In this document: piece by piece, positions 1 to 8,571 of the stretch
How positions within the stretch are numbered: the stretch's first letter is position 1
How the letters are laid out: each line of letters starts with the position of its first letter
Assembly: GCA_037133475.1 (NCBI GenBank)
Contig: JBAXOB010000013.1
Location: 1-64,000, forward strand
DNA from: CAIVAT01 sp037133475
Lineage (GTDB): Bacteria > Bacteroidota > Bacteroidia > Bacteroidales > FEN-979
Direction: 5' to 3'
DNA: 64,000 bases
Made by a program: the position numbers and the translations under genes
Notes under the pieces: generated by a model
What the model saw: the letters and a program-made list of their open reading frames with translations, nothing else
What the model was told of the DNA's origin: nothing
Databases searched by the model: none

Positions 1-25
1 GGGGAGTGCTTGGACTGCTGACGAT

Positions 26-55
26 AACGATCACCTGCATTGCCGGGTGATCGTT
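26..55 (+). terminator. Perfect inverted repeat, possible terminator
   Basis: AACGATCACC (26-35) and GGTGATCGTT (46-55) form a perfect 10-bp stem with a 10-nt loop. The right arm runs into TTTT on the + strand, so it could end a gene lying left of the window. It also sits just past the stop of the minus-strand recombinase gene, but that side has no U-run. A bidirectional role is possible. Confidence 0.35.
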
Positions 56-93
56 TTAAGCAGTATACGGCAAAATATTTCGACAATTACCTA

Positions 94-999
94 TTAGAAA
101 TTCCGAGGATGAAAAGTAATTATAGCATTCCTGAGATGTTCTTTGTTTATATGCGTATAGATTTCAGTAGTGACAATGGAAGCATGTCCCATCATCTCTT
201 GAATAGACCTTAAATCGGCGCCACCTTCTAGCAGGTGTGAAGCAAAAGAATGGCGTAAAGTGTGAGGACCTATCTGTTTTTTTATTCCTGCCAGAACCGA
301 CAATTGATGAACAATAATAAATACCATTTCCCGAGAAAGAGAGGAACCGTTTCTATTTAGGAATACAAAATTTTCATGCTTTTTCTTAATGGTTAGTTTT
401 TGCCGATCGACCTTCAAATATTCACTGATTTCGTTGATAGCAACCGATCCGATAGGAACAATCCGTTCCTTGTCACCTTTCCCAGTCACCTTAATGTATC
501 CTTCCCGAAAAAATAATTCAGAAATTTTCAAATCAATCAGTTCAGAAACTCGAAGGCCACATCCATAAAGGGTTTCGACAATTGCCTTGTTTCTTCTCCC
601 TTCAGGAACATTGAAGTCGATGTTTTTTATCATCCTGTCGATTTCCGTAACACTCAGCATCACAGGCAACCGCAGGCCGATAACTGGCAAATCTATCAAC
701 ATTGCAACGTTTTGCCTGACTATATTTTCTAACAACAAGTAATTAAAAAATGCCCTGACACCAGTCATGACCCGAGCCTGAGTACGGGCTGTAATGCCCT
801 CATGGTTGATACAGTTAATAAAACCCCTAAGATGTTTAACCTCAACTTTCTCGGGTAGAATTTCTATTTTTTTAACGTCAAGATAATTTTTCAATTTCCA
901 AATATCATGAGAGTATCCTTCAACAGTTTTAAGTGACAAGGACCGTTCAATTTTCATAAAGGCAACAAATCCATCCAAATATGATTTCCAGTTGTTCAT
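94..999 (-). CDS. xerD: XerD-type tyrosine recombinase
   Basis: Site-specific recombinase of the XerC/XerD family, which resolves chromosome dimers at dif. The 301-residue length is standard for XerD. An N-terminal SAM-like core-binding domain (about 1-95) precedes the catalytic domain. All catalytic residues are visible: Arg150 (GLRVSEL), Lys174 (GKGDKER), His246 and Arg249 (HTLRH), His272 (GHASI) and Tyr281 (IYTHI). The C-terminus HPRN and overall sequence resemble housekeeping Bacteroidota XerD more than phage or integron integrases. The gene lies 11 nt downstream of an unknown gene, probably in one transcript. The local sequence is AT-richer than the rest of the window, so a mobile-element recombinase cannot be fully excluded. 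Confidence 0.85.
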   Translation of the reverse strand: MNNWKSYLDGFVAFMKIERSLSLKTVEGYSHDIWKLKNYLDVKKIEILPEKVEVKHLRGFINCINHEGITARTQARVMTGVRAFFNYLLLENIVRQNVAMLIDLPVIGLRLPVMLSVTEIDRMIKNIDFNVPEGRRNKAIVETLYGCGLRVSELIDLKISELFFREGYIKVTGKGDKERIVPIGSVAINEISEYLKVDRQKLTIKKKHENFVFLNRNGSSLSREMVFIIVHQLSVLAGIKKQIGPHTLRHSFASHLLEGGADLRSIQEMMGHASIVTTEIYTHINKEHLRNAIITFHPRNF

Positions 1000-1010
1000 A
1001 GTTGTTGTTT

Positions 1011-1586
1011 TTAATGAACATTAATAGATTTTCCGTTAACTGGTCCAGTGCGCATTTCCACATTCCCTTCACCTTGACCAAGGCTCTTTAGATCAGTCCG
1101 CACATACTCAATTCTATCCCGAAAAACCTGGAGCATCCGCACTTCAACGTAGTGTTTGCAGTATTTTTCAACTTTTTGAAGATTACATAAAATTTCATCA
1201 AGGCTATTCAGTGAAGTAAATAAATGCCTGAATACCATATGATTACCATTTTCAAAGTGTCCACGGGTTGTAGCTAATTCCAAACATCGGTCAATGGAAG
1301 AGAATTCACTCACAATTGCCCTTTCAATTGCAGAGTGATCCGGAAAGTTGGTCACATAAAACCATACTTTCCGGTAATGGGAGTAAGTCTCAATAAGGAT
1401 TTGGTTAAGTGTGACGAGCATGTAATTCAGGTCTTGATTTATTTTAACCATGAAATCATTTGCCAAACGGTCACTGGACCATCCGGCAATAACGCCATTT
1501 CCCAGGGCGATACTATAACAATTCCTTTCTCTGTAGAAACTGTTTCCTTCAGGTCCTTCTACATGAGTTAAAGTTATTTTTCTCAT
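1011..1586 (-). CDS. Hypothetical protein upstream of xerD
   Basis: A 191-residue protein I do not recognise. There is no signal peptide, membrane segment or obvious catalytic motif. The central and C-terminal parts (about 85-180) look mainly helical, with scattered Cys residues (CLEL, CNLQ, YCKHY) not arranged as a zinc site. The N-terminal 35 residues look beta-rich. The ATG at 1586 has no Shine-Dalgarno sequence, as usual in this phylum. It lies 11 nt before xerD on the same strand, so co-transcription is likely. Codon use looks AT-rich, like xerD and unlike gyrA or clpC to the right. No function is proposed. Confidence 0.6.
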   Translation of the reverse strand: MRKITLTHVEGPEGNSFYRERNCYSIALGNGVIAGWSSDRLANDFMVKINQDLNYMLVTLNQILIETYSHYRKVWFYVTNFPDHSAIERAIVSEFSSIDRCLELATTRGHFENGNHMVFRHLFTSLNSLDEILCNLQKVEKYCKHYVEVRMLQVFRDRIEYVRTDLKSLGQGEGNVEMRTGPVNGKSINVH

Positions 1587-1634
1587 TCTTAAACTGTAAA
1601 TGTTAATATTCTGTATATCTGTTCTTTATCATAA

Positions 1635-1666
1635 AATCCTGCAATCATGCGCGAGTTTGCAGGATT
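1635..1666. repeat. 10-bp perfect inverted repeat in leader
   Basis: AATCCTGCAA (1635-1644) pairs with TTGCAGGATT (1657-1666) across a 12-nt loop. It lies about 50 nt upstream of the unknown gene's ATG, inside its probable 5' leader. There is no adjacent U-run, so an operator, recombination-associated site or RNA regulatory hairpin fits better than a terminator. The function is unknown. Confidence 0.4.
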
Positions 1667-1754
1667 GCATGTTGTTCGTTCTCTGTTCGTTGTCTTGAAT
1701 TTTCCCTGATATTTCGATATTGGTTTGCCATATTCAACCATATTTGGTCATTTT

Positions 1755-1786
1755 CAAAAATAATAAGTGAATGATTATCAAATATA
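1755..1786 (-). promoter_or_regulatory. Candidate -7 boxes for unknown gene-xerD
   Basis: On the minus strand TATTTTTG (1755-1762) and TATATTTG (1779-1786) both fit TAnnTTTG, the Bacteroidota sigma-ABfr -7 consensus. The surrounding AT-rich sequence makes chance matches likely, and no TTTG -33 element is well placed. Confidence 0.25.
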
Positions 1787-1835
1787 TATACTTTTCAAAT
1801 TGTCTTATAATTAATATTATGTTAAATAGAAAATC

Positions 1836-1875
1836 TAAAAAGATCAGGAGATGCTATCTTCCAACATCTCCTGAT
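1836..1875 (-). terminator. Rho-independent terminator of TPR gene
   Basis: On the minus strand a perfect 11-bp stem (arms 1865-1875 and 1843-1853, ATCAGGAGATG type) is followed by CTTTTTAG. It starts 18 nt past the stop codon of the TPR protein gene, the expected place for an intrinsic terminator. Confidence 0.75.
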
Positions 1876-1892
1876 TTTATGGGTTAATTCCC

Positions 1893-3095
1893 CTATTTCT
1901 TCTGGATGGCGTTGATCTTGTCCTGCAGGGCCTTTTTCTTGTCGGCTAGATTTAACCGTGTGTAGATCTGGCGCAAGGCATTCATGGCGTTGACATCGGT
2001 CGGCTGGATTTCCAGCGCCTTTTCCAGGTGCGGCATCGCCTTGGCAAGATAGCTGTCGGCCTCCTTTTTCATCTTTGCAAATTCTGCCGATGCATCCGGC
2101 GGAAGATTATTGGCCTTCACCAGGATGTCGGAAGCTTTGTTCAGGTTCAGCGCACCAAGGTTAAAGGCGGCATCAAAATAATCAGGTTTTAACTGCAATG
2201 CCTTCGCATAGGATTTTCCTGCGTTTACAAAGGCCTCTTCCCTCTGGGCAACAGATTTGCTGGTATCGTTGGCGATATTGTCATACAGGGTTCCCAGCGC
2301 AAATGGAATTGAATAATTGGAGGTGTCTTTCTTGGCTGCAATGTTCAGATTGCTCATAGCCTTGTCGACAATGTTGTAGGTAAGGTAAATGTTGATCTCG
2401 CTGTTAAACAGCGTCATATTGTTAGGATATTGCTTCAACCCCATCCGGATATATTTAAAAGCATTTGCTGAGTCTTTTTCTTTCAGGTAAAGATCTGATA
2501 TAATGCTATATACGCTAGGTGACCTATAATTTCCTACAAGTAACTTGAGGTAATATTCCTTTTCAATTTTTTTCTCATTCGCCAACCCGGCACACAATGC
2601 ACCATTCAGTAAACTCAGGGTATCGATCACATTTACCGTTTCCAGCACTTCCGCCGATTTACCAAAGTTAATCATCGCTTCGCGGTAATTCTTCTTGTTG
2701 TATTTGGCGATGGCAGTGTCGAAGAAAGAACGGTACTGTTTGTCAACATTAGCCATGATCTCTGCGAAATACTCCTTCTTGGGATTCTCCTTTTTGGGAT
2801 CAAATTCAAGCGATTTTTTATAGGATTCCATCGCTTTGGCCAGGGGATTCGGATCAAGATTCCTGATTTTCTCATCCTTGGAATTGGCAATACCAAGGTA
2901 AATATTTCCTCTGAGGAACCACGTCTTGCTGTCCTGTGCCGTACTCGGATCCAGGATGCACTGGTTGATGGCTTCCAATGCCTTATCTAATTTTTGATCT
3001 TTCAGATAATTGGAGGCGGTTTGACGAACACTTTTCTGTCCGAAAGCAAAGGTAAAGGAGGTTACCAATACCAGGAATAACAAGGCTTTTTTCAT
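1893..3095 (-). CDS. Exported tetratricopeptide-repeat protein
   Basis: A 400-residue TPR protein. The ATG at 3095 is preferred over one 48 nt upstream because it gives a clean signal peptide (MKKALLFLVLVTSFTFAFGQ) and leaves room for a -7 box at 3141-3148. Degenerate 34-residue helical repeats follow: near 20-110 (LDKALEAINQ, AMESYKKSLEFDP), mid-protein (NYREAMINFGKS, ANAFKYIRMGLKQYPNN), and C-terminal (AMPHLEKALEIQPTDVNAM). Periplasmic TPR proteins of this kind normally act as protein-interaction scaffolds. It sits 3' of gyrA on the same strand, an arrangement I recall from other Bacteroidota. The partner is unknown. Confidence 0.8.
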   Translation of the reverse strand: MKKALLFLVLVTSFTFAFGQKSVRQTASNYLKDQKLDKALEAINQCILDPSTAQDSKTWFLRGNIYLGIANSKDEKIRNLDPNPLAKAMESYKKSLEFDPKKENPKKEYFAEIMANVDKQYRSFFDTAIAKYNKKNYREAMINFGKSAEVLETVNVIDTLSLLNGALCAGLANEKKIEKEYYLKLLVGNYRSPSVYSIISDLYLKEKDSANAFKYIRMGLKQYPNNMTLFNSEINIYLTYNIVDKAMSNLNIAAKKDTSNYSIPFALGTLYDNIANDTSKSVAQREEAFVNAGKSYAKALQLKPDYFDAAFNLGALNLNKASDILVKANNLPPDASAEFAKMKKEADSYLAKAMPHLEKALEIQPTDVNAMNALRQIYTRLNLADKKKALQDKINAIQKK

Positions 3096-3140
3096 TGGTT
3101 TGTTGGTTAGTATGATTTTGTTTTGTTGATTTTTAGCCGG

Positions 3141-3148
3141 CAAAGATA
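3141..3148 (-). promoter_or_regulatory. -7 box of TPR gene
   Basis: TATCTTTG on the minus strand, 46 nt upstream of the chosen ATG (3095). It would give a leader of about 35-40 nt and supports that start over the longer reading. No matching -33 element was seen. Confidence 0.45.
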
Positions 3149-3184
3149 AAAAATACCAGCTGATTTTATGTAACTTAGAACAAA

Positions 3185-5767
3185 TTAATTTTCAGAATCC
3201 TGGTCATCTGTTTTTTCATTCACAACAGGCCCTTCTGAATTTTCACTTTCGTTATCCAATGAACCGTTCATGGTGTCGGTGATCTGCTCTTCGGCCACCT
3301 CTTCTGCATCTTCCACATCCACCTTGGCCACTGCTGCGATGGAATCTCCTTCATCAATCTTGATCAGCCTGACACCCTGCGTGGCCCTCCCCATGACCCT
3401 TAAGTTTGCAACAGCCATGCGGATAATCACACCCGATTTGTTGATGATCATCAGGTCGTCACTATCCGTTACATCTTTAACGGCTATGACAGCTCCTGTT
3501 TTCTCGGTGATATTCAGGGTCTTCACCCCCTTCCCTCCCCTGTTGGTGATGCGGTAGTCGTCGAGGTCGGACCGTTTCCCGTAACCGTTCTCTGAAACAA
3601 CCAGCACCTCCCGCTTGGTATCTGTCGGGATACAGATCATGCCCACGACCTCGTCATCGGCCCCGGGAATGGAAATTCCCCTTACCCCTGCCGCGTTGCG
3701 GCCCATCGGGCGTACGGTCTTTTCGTTGAACCTGATCGCCCTGCCCGAGCGCAGCGCCATCACGACCTCATCGGTTCCCTGGGTCAGCCTGGCCTCAAGC
3801 AGCTGGTCGCCTTCATTAATGGTGATGGCATTGATGCCGTTGAGCCTCGGCCGCGAATAGGCCTCGAGCGAGGTCTTCTTGATGGTTCCTTTTTTGGTTG
3901 CTAAAATGATGAAGTTGGAGGTAATGTAATCTTCATCCTTCAGGTTGATGACATTGATGAAGGCCCTGACCTTGTCGTCGGGCTCGATGTTCACCAGGTT
4001 CTGGATCGCCCTGCCCTTGGATGTCTTTGCCCCTTCCGGGATTTCATATACCCTGAGCCAGAAACATTTACCCTTTTCCGTGAAGAATAAAAGGTAGTTA
4101 TGGTTGGTGGCAACAAAGAGATGTTCCAGGAAATCCTCATCCCGGATGTCCGATCCCTTCACCCCGCGTCCTCCCCTGTTCTGAACCCTGTATTCTGTAA
4201 GTGCGGTCCGCTTGATATAACCCATATGGGAGATGGTGATGACCACATTCTCATCGGCAATGGTATCTTCAATCCTGAAATCGGATGCGGCATATTCAAT
4301 GTGTGATTTACGCCCGTCGCCGTATTTTTCCTTGACTTCCCTTAATTCATCCTTGATGATATTCATCCGTAGACCTTCATCGGCAAGAATGCCCCTCAGG
4401 AAATCAATGAGTTTCATCAGTTCATTGTATTCATCCCTGATTTTGTCACGTTCCAGCCCGGTGAGGCGTTGCAGACGCATTTCCAGGATGGCCTTGGCCT
4501 GGATTTCACTGAGGCCAAAACTGGTCATCAGTCCGATACGTGCCTCGTCAGGCGTCTGGGATGACCTGATCAGGGTGATTACCGCATCGAGGTTATCGAG
4601 TGCGATGAGCAACCCTTCTAAGATATGGGCCCTCTTCAACGCCTCCGACAATTCAAATTTGGTGCGGCGGATGACCACTTCATGACGATGCTCCACATAA
4701 TGAACAATCATGTCCTTCAGGGTAAGCATGACAGGGCGCCCCTTGACCAGGGCAATATTGTTGACATTGAATGATGTCTGCAGGGCGGTCATCTGGAACA
4801 ATTTGTTCAGCACCACGTTGGTAATGGCGTCGCGCTTCAGTTCATATACAATGCGCACCCCGCTGCGGTCCGACTCGTCGCGGATATCGGAGATTCCTTC
4901 TAGTTTTTTATCGTTGACAAGGTCGGCGGTTTTTTTGATCATCTCCGCCTTGTTGACCTGGTAGGGAACGGAGTTGACGATAATCATGTCCCTGCCGTGC
5001 TTGTCCTGTTCTATTTTGGTCTCCCCGCGCATGACGATGCGGCCCCTGCCCGTCTCAAAGGCATCTTTTACCCCGTCATAACCATAAATGGTTCCTCCGG
5101 TAGGAAAATCAGGAGCTTTGATGAACTGCATCAATTCGGCTATGGTAATGTCACGGTTGTCGATATAGGCGATAATTCCGTCGACAACTTCACTCAGGTT
5201 ATGCGGCGCCATGTTGGTAGCCATACCGACGGCAATGCCGGAAGCCCCGTTGATCAGGAGGTTCGGGATGCGTGAAGGCATTACGGTAGGCTCTTTCAGG
5301 GTATCATCAAAATTCAGCTGGAACTCAACGGTATCTTTTTCAATATCGGCGACCATCTCTTCGGCGATCTTCTGCAGGCGCGCTTCCGTATAACGCATGG
5401 CGGCAGGGTTGTCGCCGTCCATCGATCCGAAGTTCCCCTGGCCGTCGACCAGCGGGTAACGCAAACTCCAATCCTGTGCCATGCGGCACATGGCATCATA
5501 CACGGAGGTATCCCCGTGAGGATGATATTTTCCAAGCACCTCCCCTACGATCCTGGCCGATTTCTTATACGCCCGGTTGGCGAGTACCCCCAATTCATAC
5601 ATGCCAAAAAGCACTCTCCGGTGAACCGGCTTCAATCCGTCCCGCACATCGGGCAGTGCACGCTGAACAATTACCGACATTGAGTAATCAATGTAGGCGG
5701 TTTTCATCTGATTTTCAATATTGACCTGAACTATTTTTTCTCCCGATTCCATTTCGTCTCGCACCAT
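3185..5767 (-). CDS. gyrA: DNA gyrase subunit A
   Basis: Breakage-reunion subunit of DNA gyrase (860 residues), which introduces negative supercoils with GyrB. The N-terminal winged-helix region carries HPHGDTSVYD (82-91) and the catalytic Tyr126 (AAMRYTEARL). The DNA-gate and coiled-coil parts follow, then the C-terminal pinwheel with the GyrA box QNRGGRG and repeated R-G blades, ending in a Glu/Asp-rich tail. The position matching E. coli Ser83 is Thr87, while Asp87 is retained as Asp91. No intein is present. It is transcribed divergently from clpC, with a 257-nt gap between the start codons. Met6 is an alternative start. Confidence 0.97.
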   Translation of the reverse strand: MVRDEMESGEKIVQVNIENQMKTAYIDYSMSVIVQRALPDVRDGLKPVHRRVLFGMYELGVLANRAYKKSARIVGEVLGKYHPHGDTSVYDAMCRMAQDWSLRYPLVDGQGNFGSMDGDNPAAMRYTEARLQKIAEEMVADIEKDTVEFQLNFDDTLKEPTVMPSRIPNLLINGASGIAVGMATNMAPHNLSEVVDGIIAYIDNRDITIAELMQFIKAPDFPTGGTIYGYDGVKDAFETGRGRIVMRGETKIEQDKHGRDMIIVNSVPYQVNKAEMIKKTADLVNDKKLEGISDIRDESDRSGVRIVYELKRDAITNVVLNKLFQMTALQTSFNVNNIALVKGRPVMLTLKDMIVHYVEHRHEVVIRRTKFELSEALKRAHILEGLLIALDNLDAVITLIRSSQTPDEARIGLMTSFGLSEIQAKAILEMRLQRLTGLERDKIRDEYNELMKLIDFLRGILADEGLRMNIIKDELREVKEKYGDGRKSHIEYAASDFRIEDTIADENVVITISHMGYIKRTALTEYRVQNRGGRGVKGSDIRDEDFLEHLFVATNHNYLLFFTEKGKCFWLRVYEIPEGAKTSKGRAIQNLVNIEPDDKVRAFINVINLKDEDYITSNFIILATKKGTIKKTSLEAYSRPRLNGINAITINEGDQLLEARLTQGTDEVVMALRSGRAIRFNEKTVRPMGRNAAGVRGISIPGADDEVVGMICIPTDTKREVLVVSENGYGKRSDLDDYRITNRGGKGVKTLNITEKTGAVIAVKDVTDSDDLMIINKSGVIIRMAVANLRVMGRATQGVRLIKIDEGDSIAAVAKVDVEDAEEVAEEQITDTMNGSLDNESENSEGPVVNEKTDDQDSEN

Positions 5768-5936
5768 TAGTTATTTACTTAATTTTCAGGTAGATAAATT
5801 ATACCTTTAACAGCTACGAAGGTAACAAAAATCTGCGTGGAAACCATGGCCCGATCCTGAATTATTTTATACTCTTACTAACATGAAACTGTTAATAAAT
5901 AAAGGGTCTGATGCAATAAATGAGTGATTTCGATCG

Positions 5937-5944
5937 TACTTTTG
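5937..5944 (+). promoter_or_regulatory. -7 box of clpC
   Basis: TACTTTTG lies 81 nt upstream of the chosen clpC ATG. Because it falls inside an in-frame 5' extension of the reading frame, it argues that translation begins at 6025 rather than 5920. Confidence 0.45.
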
Positions 5945-6024
5945 AAGACCTTGACAATTTTGCAGGTTATCAATTATGGTTCGATTTTTGTCAGGTGCAT
6001 TATCATCAAGCTAATTCAACGACA

Positions 6025-8571
6025 ATGGAAGCAAAATTCTCTCAACGTGTCAAAGACGTCCTGATATACAGCCGCGAGGAGGCTCAGCGTTTAGGCAATG
6101 ATTATATAGGTCTGGAACATCTCTTATTAGGAATTATCCGGGAAGGCGAAGGTCTTGCAATCCGCATACTGCGGAATCTCGGGATAGACCTCGGCGAGAT
6201 CAAGAAAAAGGTTGAGCTGGCAGTTGCCAGCCACAAGGAAAAACCGGCCGGCGGCGAAAACCTCCCGCTGATCAAGCAGGCGGAACGTGCCCTGAAGATC
6301 ACCTACCTGGAAGCGAAACTTTTTAACAGCGAAATGATCGGTACCGAGCACCTGTTACTGGCGATCCTCAAGGACGAAAACAATCTTGTGACCAAGACCT
6401 TTTCTGTATATGGTGTCACCTATGATGTTGTAAAGGAAGAACTTAAGGCCATCCTATCCAATGGCAGCGAGGAGACGAGGTTTGACCCGCAGGATATCCT
6501 GCCCAAGGATGATGACGATGAGGATCCCGATGAGGGGGGCAAGGGCTTCAGCGGAGGAAACCCCAAGAAGACGCAGGATTCAAAGTCAAAAACGCCGGTG
6601 CTTGACAACTTCGGCCGCGATATTACCAAGGCAGCCGAAGAGGGCCGTCTTGATCCCATCGTAGGCAGGGAAAAGGAGTTGCAGCGGATCGCCCAGATTT
6701 TAAGCCGTCGCAAAAAAAACAACCCGATCCTTATCGGGGAACCGGGTGTCGGTAAATCGGCCATCGCCGAGGGGCTGGCACTGAGAATCGTTCAGCGGAA
6801 AGTTTCCCGCGCACTCTTCAACAAGCGGCTGGTCTCCCTCGACCTTGCCTCGCTGGTAGCAGGGACAAAATACCGGGGACAGTTCGAAGAACGGATGAAA
6901 GCGGTACTCAATGAACTGGAGAAAAACCCCAATATCATTGTGTTCATTGATGAGATCCATACCATCGTCGGCGCCGGCAATGCTTCCGGTTCGCTCGATG
7001 CTTCCAATATGTTCAAACCTGCCCTTGCACGCGGAGATATCCAGTGCATCGGGGCCACCACCCTGGATGAGTATCGTCAGTATATTGAAAAGGATGGCGC
7101 ACTGGAACGTCGTTTTCAGAAGGTGCTCGTAGATCCTACCTCCCCGGAGGAGACGGTTGAAATTCTGAATAATATCAAGGAAAAATATGAAGATCACCAC
7201 CTGGTAAAGTACACGGAGGATGCCATCAAGGCCTGTGTTATGCTCACCAACCGGTATATCACCGACAGGTACCTGCCCGACAAGGCGATCGATGCGCTGG
7301 ATGAGGCAGGGGCGCGGGTTCATATCTCCAATATCAACGTTCCCGAGGAGATCATCACCGTTGAAACCCAGATTGAAGATACCCGGAAACGGAAAATGTC
7401 GGCCATCAACAGCCAGAAATTTGAAGAGGCAGCCGATCTCCGCGATACGGAGCGCAAACTCCAGGAGAGTCTCGAGCGGGAAAAGAAAAAATGGGAAGAG
7501 AATGCCAAATTGAACCGCCAGACGGTTGCCGAGGAAAATGTTGCCGAGGTCGTTGCCATGATGACGGGCATCCCGGTACAGCGGATCGCCAAAAATGAGA
7601 GTGACAGGCTCATCAATATGGAGGCCGAACTTGAAAATTCGGTTATCGGCCAGAATGACGCTATCAAAAAGGTGGTTAAAGCCATCCGCAGGAACCGTGC
7701 CGGGCTCAAGGATCCCAACAAACCCATCGGGACCTTTATTTTCCTGGGCCCTACCGGAGTAGGTAAAACGCACCTTGCCAAGGTGTTGTCAAAATACCTG
7801 TTTGATACGGAAGATGCACTGGTACGGATCGACATGAGCGAATACATGGAAAAATTCGCTGTTTCCCGTCTCATCGGCGCCCCTCCGGGGTATGTAGGTT
7901 ATGAAGAGGGAGGTCAGCTTACCGAGAAGATCCGCCGCCGCCCCTACTCGATCGTGCTGCTGGATGAAATTGAAAAAGCACATCCTGATGTATTCCATTT
8001 GTTGCTCCAGGTGTTGGATGACGGCATGCTTACCGATAGTTTCGGCCGGAGGGTGGATTTCAAAAACACCATCGTGATTATGACCTCCAATATCGGCTCA
8101 CGGCAGCTGAAGGATTTTGGCCAGGGAGTTGGTTTTGCAACATCAGCCAAACAGGCTGCCAGCAGCGACTATGCAAGGGGGGTAATTGAGAATGCACTGA
8201 AAAAAGCCTTTGCTCCCGAGTTTATCAACCGTATCGATGATGTGGTGATCTTTGACTCCCTTGAACGTGAGGACATCCATAAGATCATCGATATCGAACT
8301 TCAGCATTTGTTCAAAAGAACAAAGGAACTTGGGTACCAGATCTTGATTACACCGGCAGCCAAGGACTATATCGCTGAAAAGGGCTGGGATGCCCAGTTT
8401 GGTGCCCGTCCGCTCAAGCGTGCCATTCAGAAATACGTGGAAGATACCCTGGCAGAGGAGATCATCAAAACCAAGTTAACGGATCGTGACGTTATCACGG
8501 TTGACTATGACGCAGCAAAAGATGAGGTGGTTGTAAATGTGAACCTGGCTGAAAAATCAGAAGAGATCTAG
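6025..8571 (+). CDS. clpC: Clp protease ATPase ClpC
   Basis: Hsp100 AAA+ unfoldase (848 residues) that feeds proteins to ClpP and refolds aggregates. The start MEAKFSQRVKDVL matches the family N-terminus; the frame is open 105 nt further upstream but that extension looks non-coding. Domains: two Clp-N repeats (1-145), an acidic linker (DDDDEDPDE, 162-170), AAA-1 with Walker A GEPGVGKS (238-245) and Walker B VFIDEIHT, a UVR motif (EEAADLRDTERKL), AAA-2 with GPTGVGKTH and LLDEIEKA, and the D2-small domain (GARPLKRAIQ). The UVR motif separates ClpC from ClpB and ClpA. The last 15 nt overlap a convergent gene. Confidence 0.95.
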   Translation: MEAKFSQRVKDVLIYSREEAQRLGNDYIGLEHLLLGIIREGEGLAIRILRNLGIDLGEIKKKVELAVASHKEKPAGGENLPLIKQAERALKITYLEAKLFNSEMIGTEHLLLAILKDENNLVTKTFSVYGVTYDVVKEELKAILSNGSEETRFDPQDILPKDDDDEDPDEGGKGFSGGNPKKTQDSKSKTPVLDNFGRDITKAAEEGRLDPIVGREKELQRIAQILSRRKKNNPILIGEPGVGKSAIAEGLALRIVQRKVSRALFNKRLVSLDLASLVAGTKYRGQFEERMKAVLNELEKNPNIIVFIDEIHTIVGAGNASGSLDASNMFKPALARGDIQCIGATTLDEYRQYIEKDGALERRFQKVLVDPTSPEETVEILNNIKEKYEDHHLVKYTEDAIKACVMLTNRYITDRYLPDKAIDALDEAGARVHISNINVPEEIITVETQIEDTRKRKMSAINSQKFEEAADLRDTERKLQESLEREKKKWEENAKLNRQTVAEENVAEVVAMMTGIPVQRIAKNESDRLINMEAELENSVIGQNDAIKKVVKAIRRNRAGLKDPNKPIGTFIFLGPTGVGKTHLAKVLSKYLFDTEDALVRIDMSEYMEKFAVSRLIGAPPGYVGYEEGGQLTEKIRRRPYSIVLLDEIEKAHPDVFHLLLQVLDDGMLTDSFGRRVDFKNTIVIMTSNIGSRQLKDFGQGVGFATSAKQAASSDYARGVIENALKKAFAPEFINRIDDVVIFDSLEREDIHKIIDIELQHLFKRTKELGYQILITPAAKDYIAEKGWDAQFGARPLKRAIQKYVEDTLAEEIIKTKLTDRDVITVDYDAAKDEVVVNVNLAEKSEEI

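Larger units (their letters stand above)
1587..1892. other. AT-rich intergenic region
   Basis: This 306-bp gap contains no credible ORF. It holds the terminator of the TPR gene, one further perfect hairpin (1635-1666), two GTTCGTT copies near 1674-1693, and two overlapping candidate -7 boxes for the leftward hypothetical/xerD transcript. If those boxes are real, that transcript has a leader of roughly 170-190 nt. Confidence 0.6.

Noticed and set aside
94..999. Reading the recombinase as a phage or integron integrase
   Set aside because: Length, N-terminus and C-terminus fit housekeeping XerD, and no attC array, phage gene or cassette is visible. It is kept open only because of the AT-rich surroundings.
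5495..5530. Thr87 in GyrA at the position of E. coli Ser83 as a quinolone-resistance change
   Set aside because: Thr is a natural residue at this position in several susceptible bacteria, and Asp91 is unchanged. Sequence alone does not support resistance.
6700..7773. Long minus-strand reading frame (about 357 codons) opposite clpC
   Set aside because: It lies wholly inside the clear clpC coding region, has no family signature and looks like a codon-bias shadow. The same applies to a ~391-codon frame opposite dnaA (49874-51049) and to others opposite gyrA and the acyl-CoA dehydrogenase.
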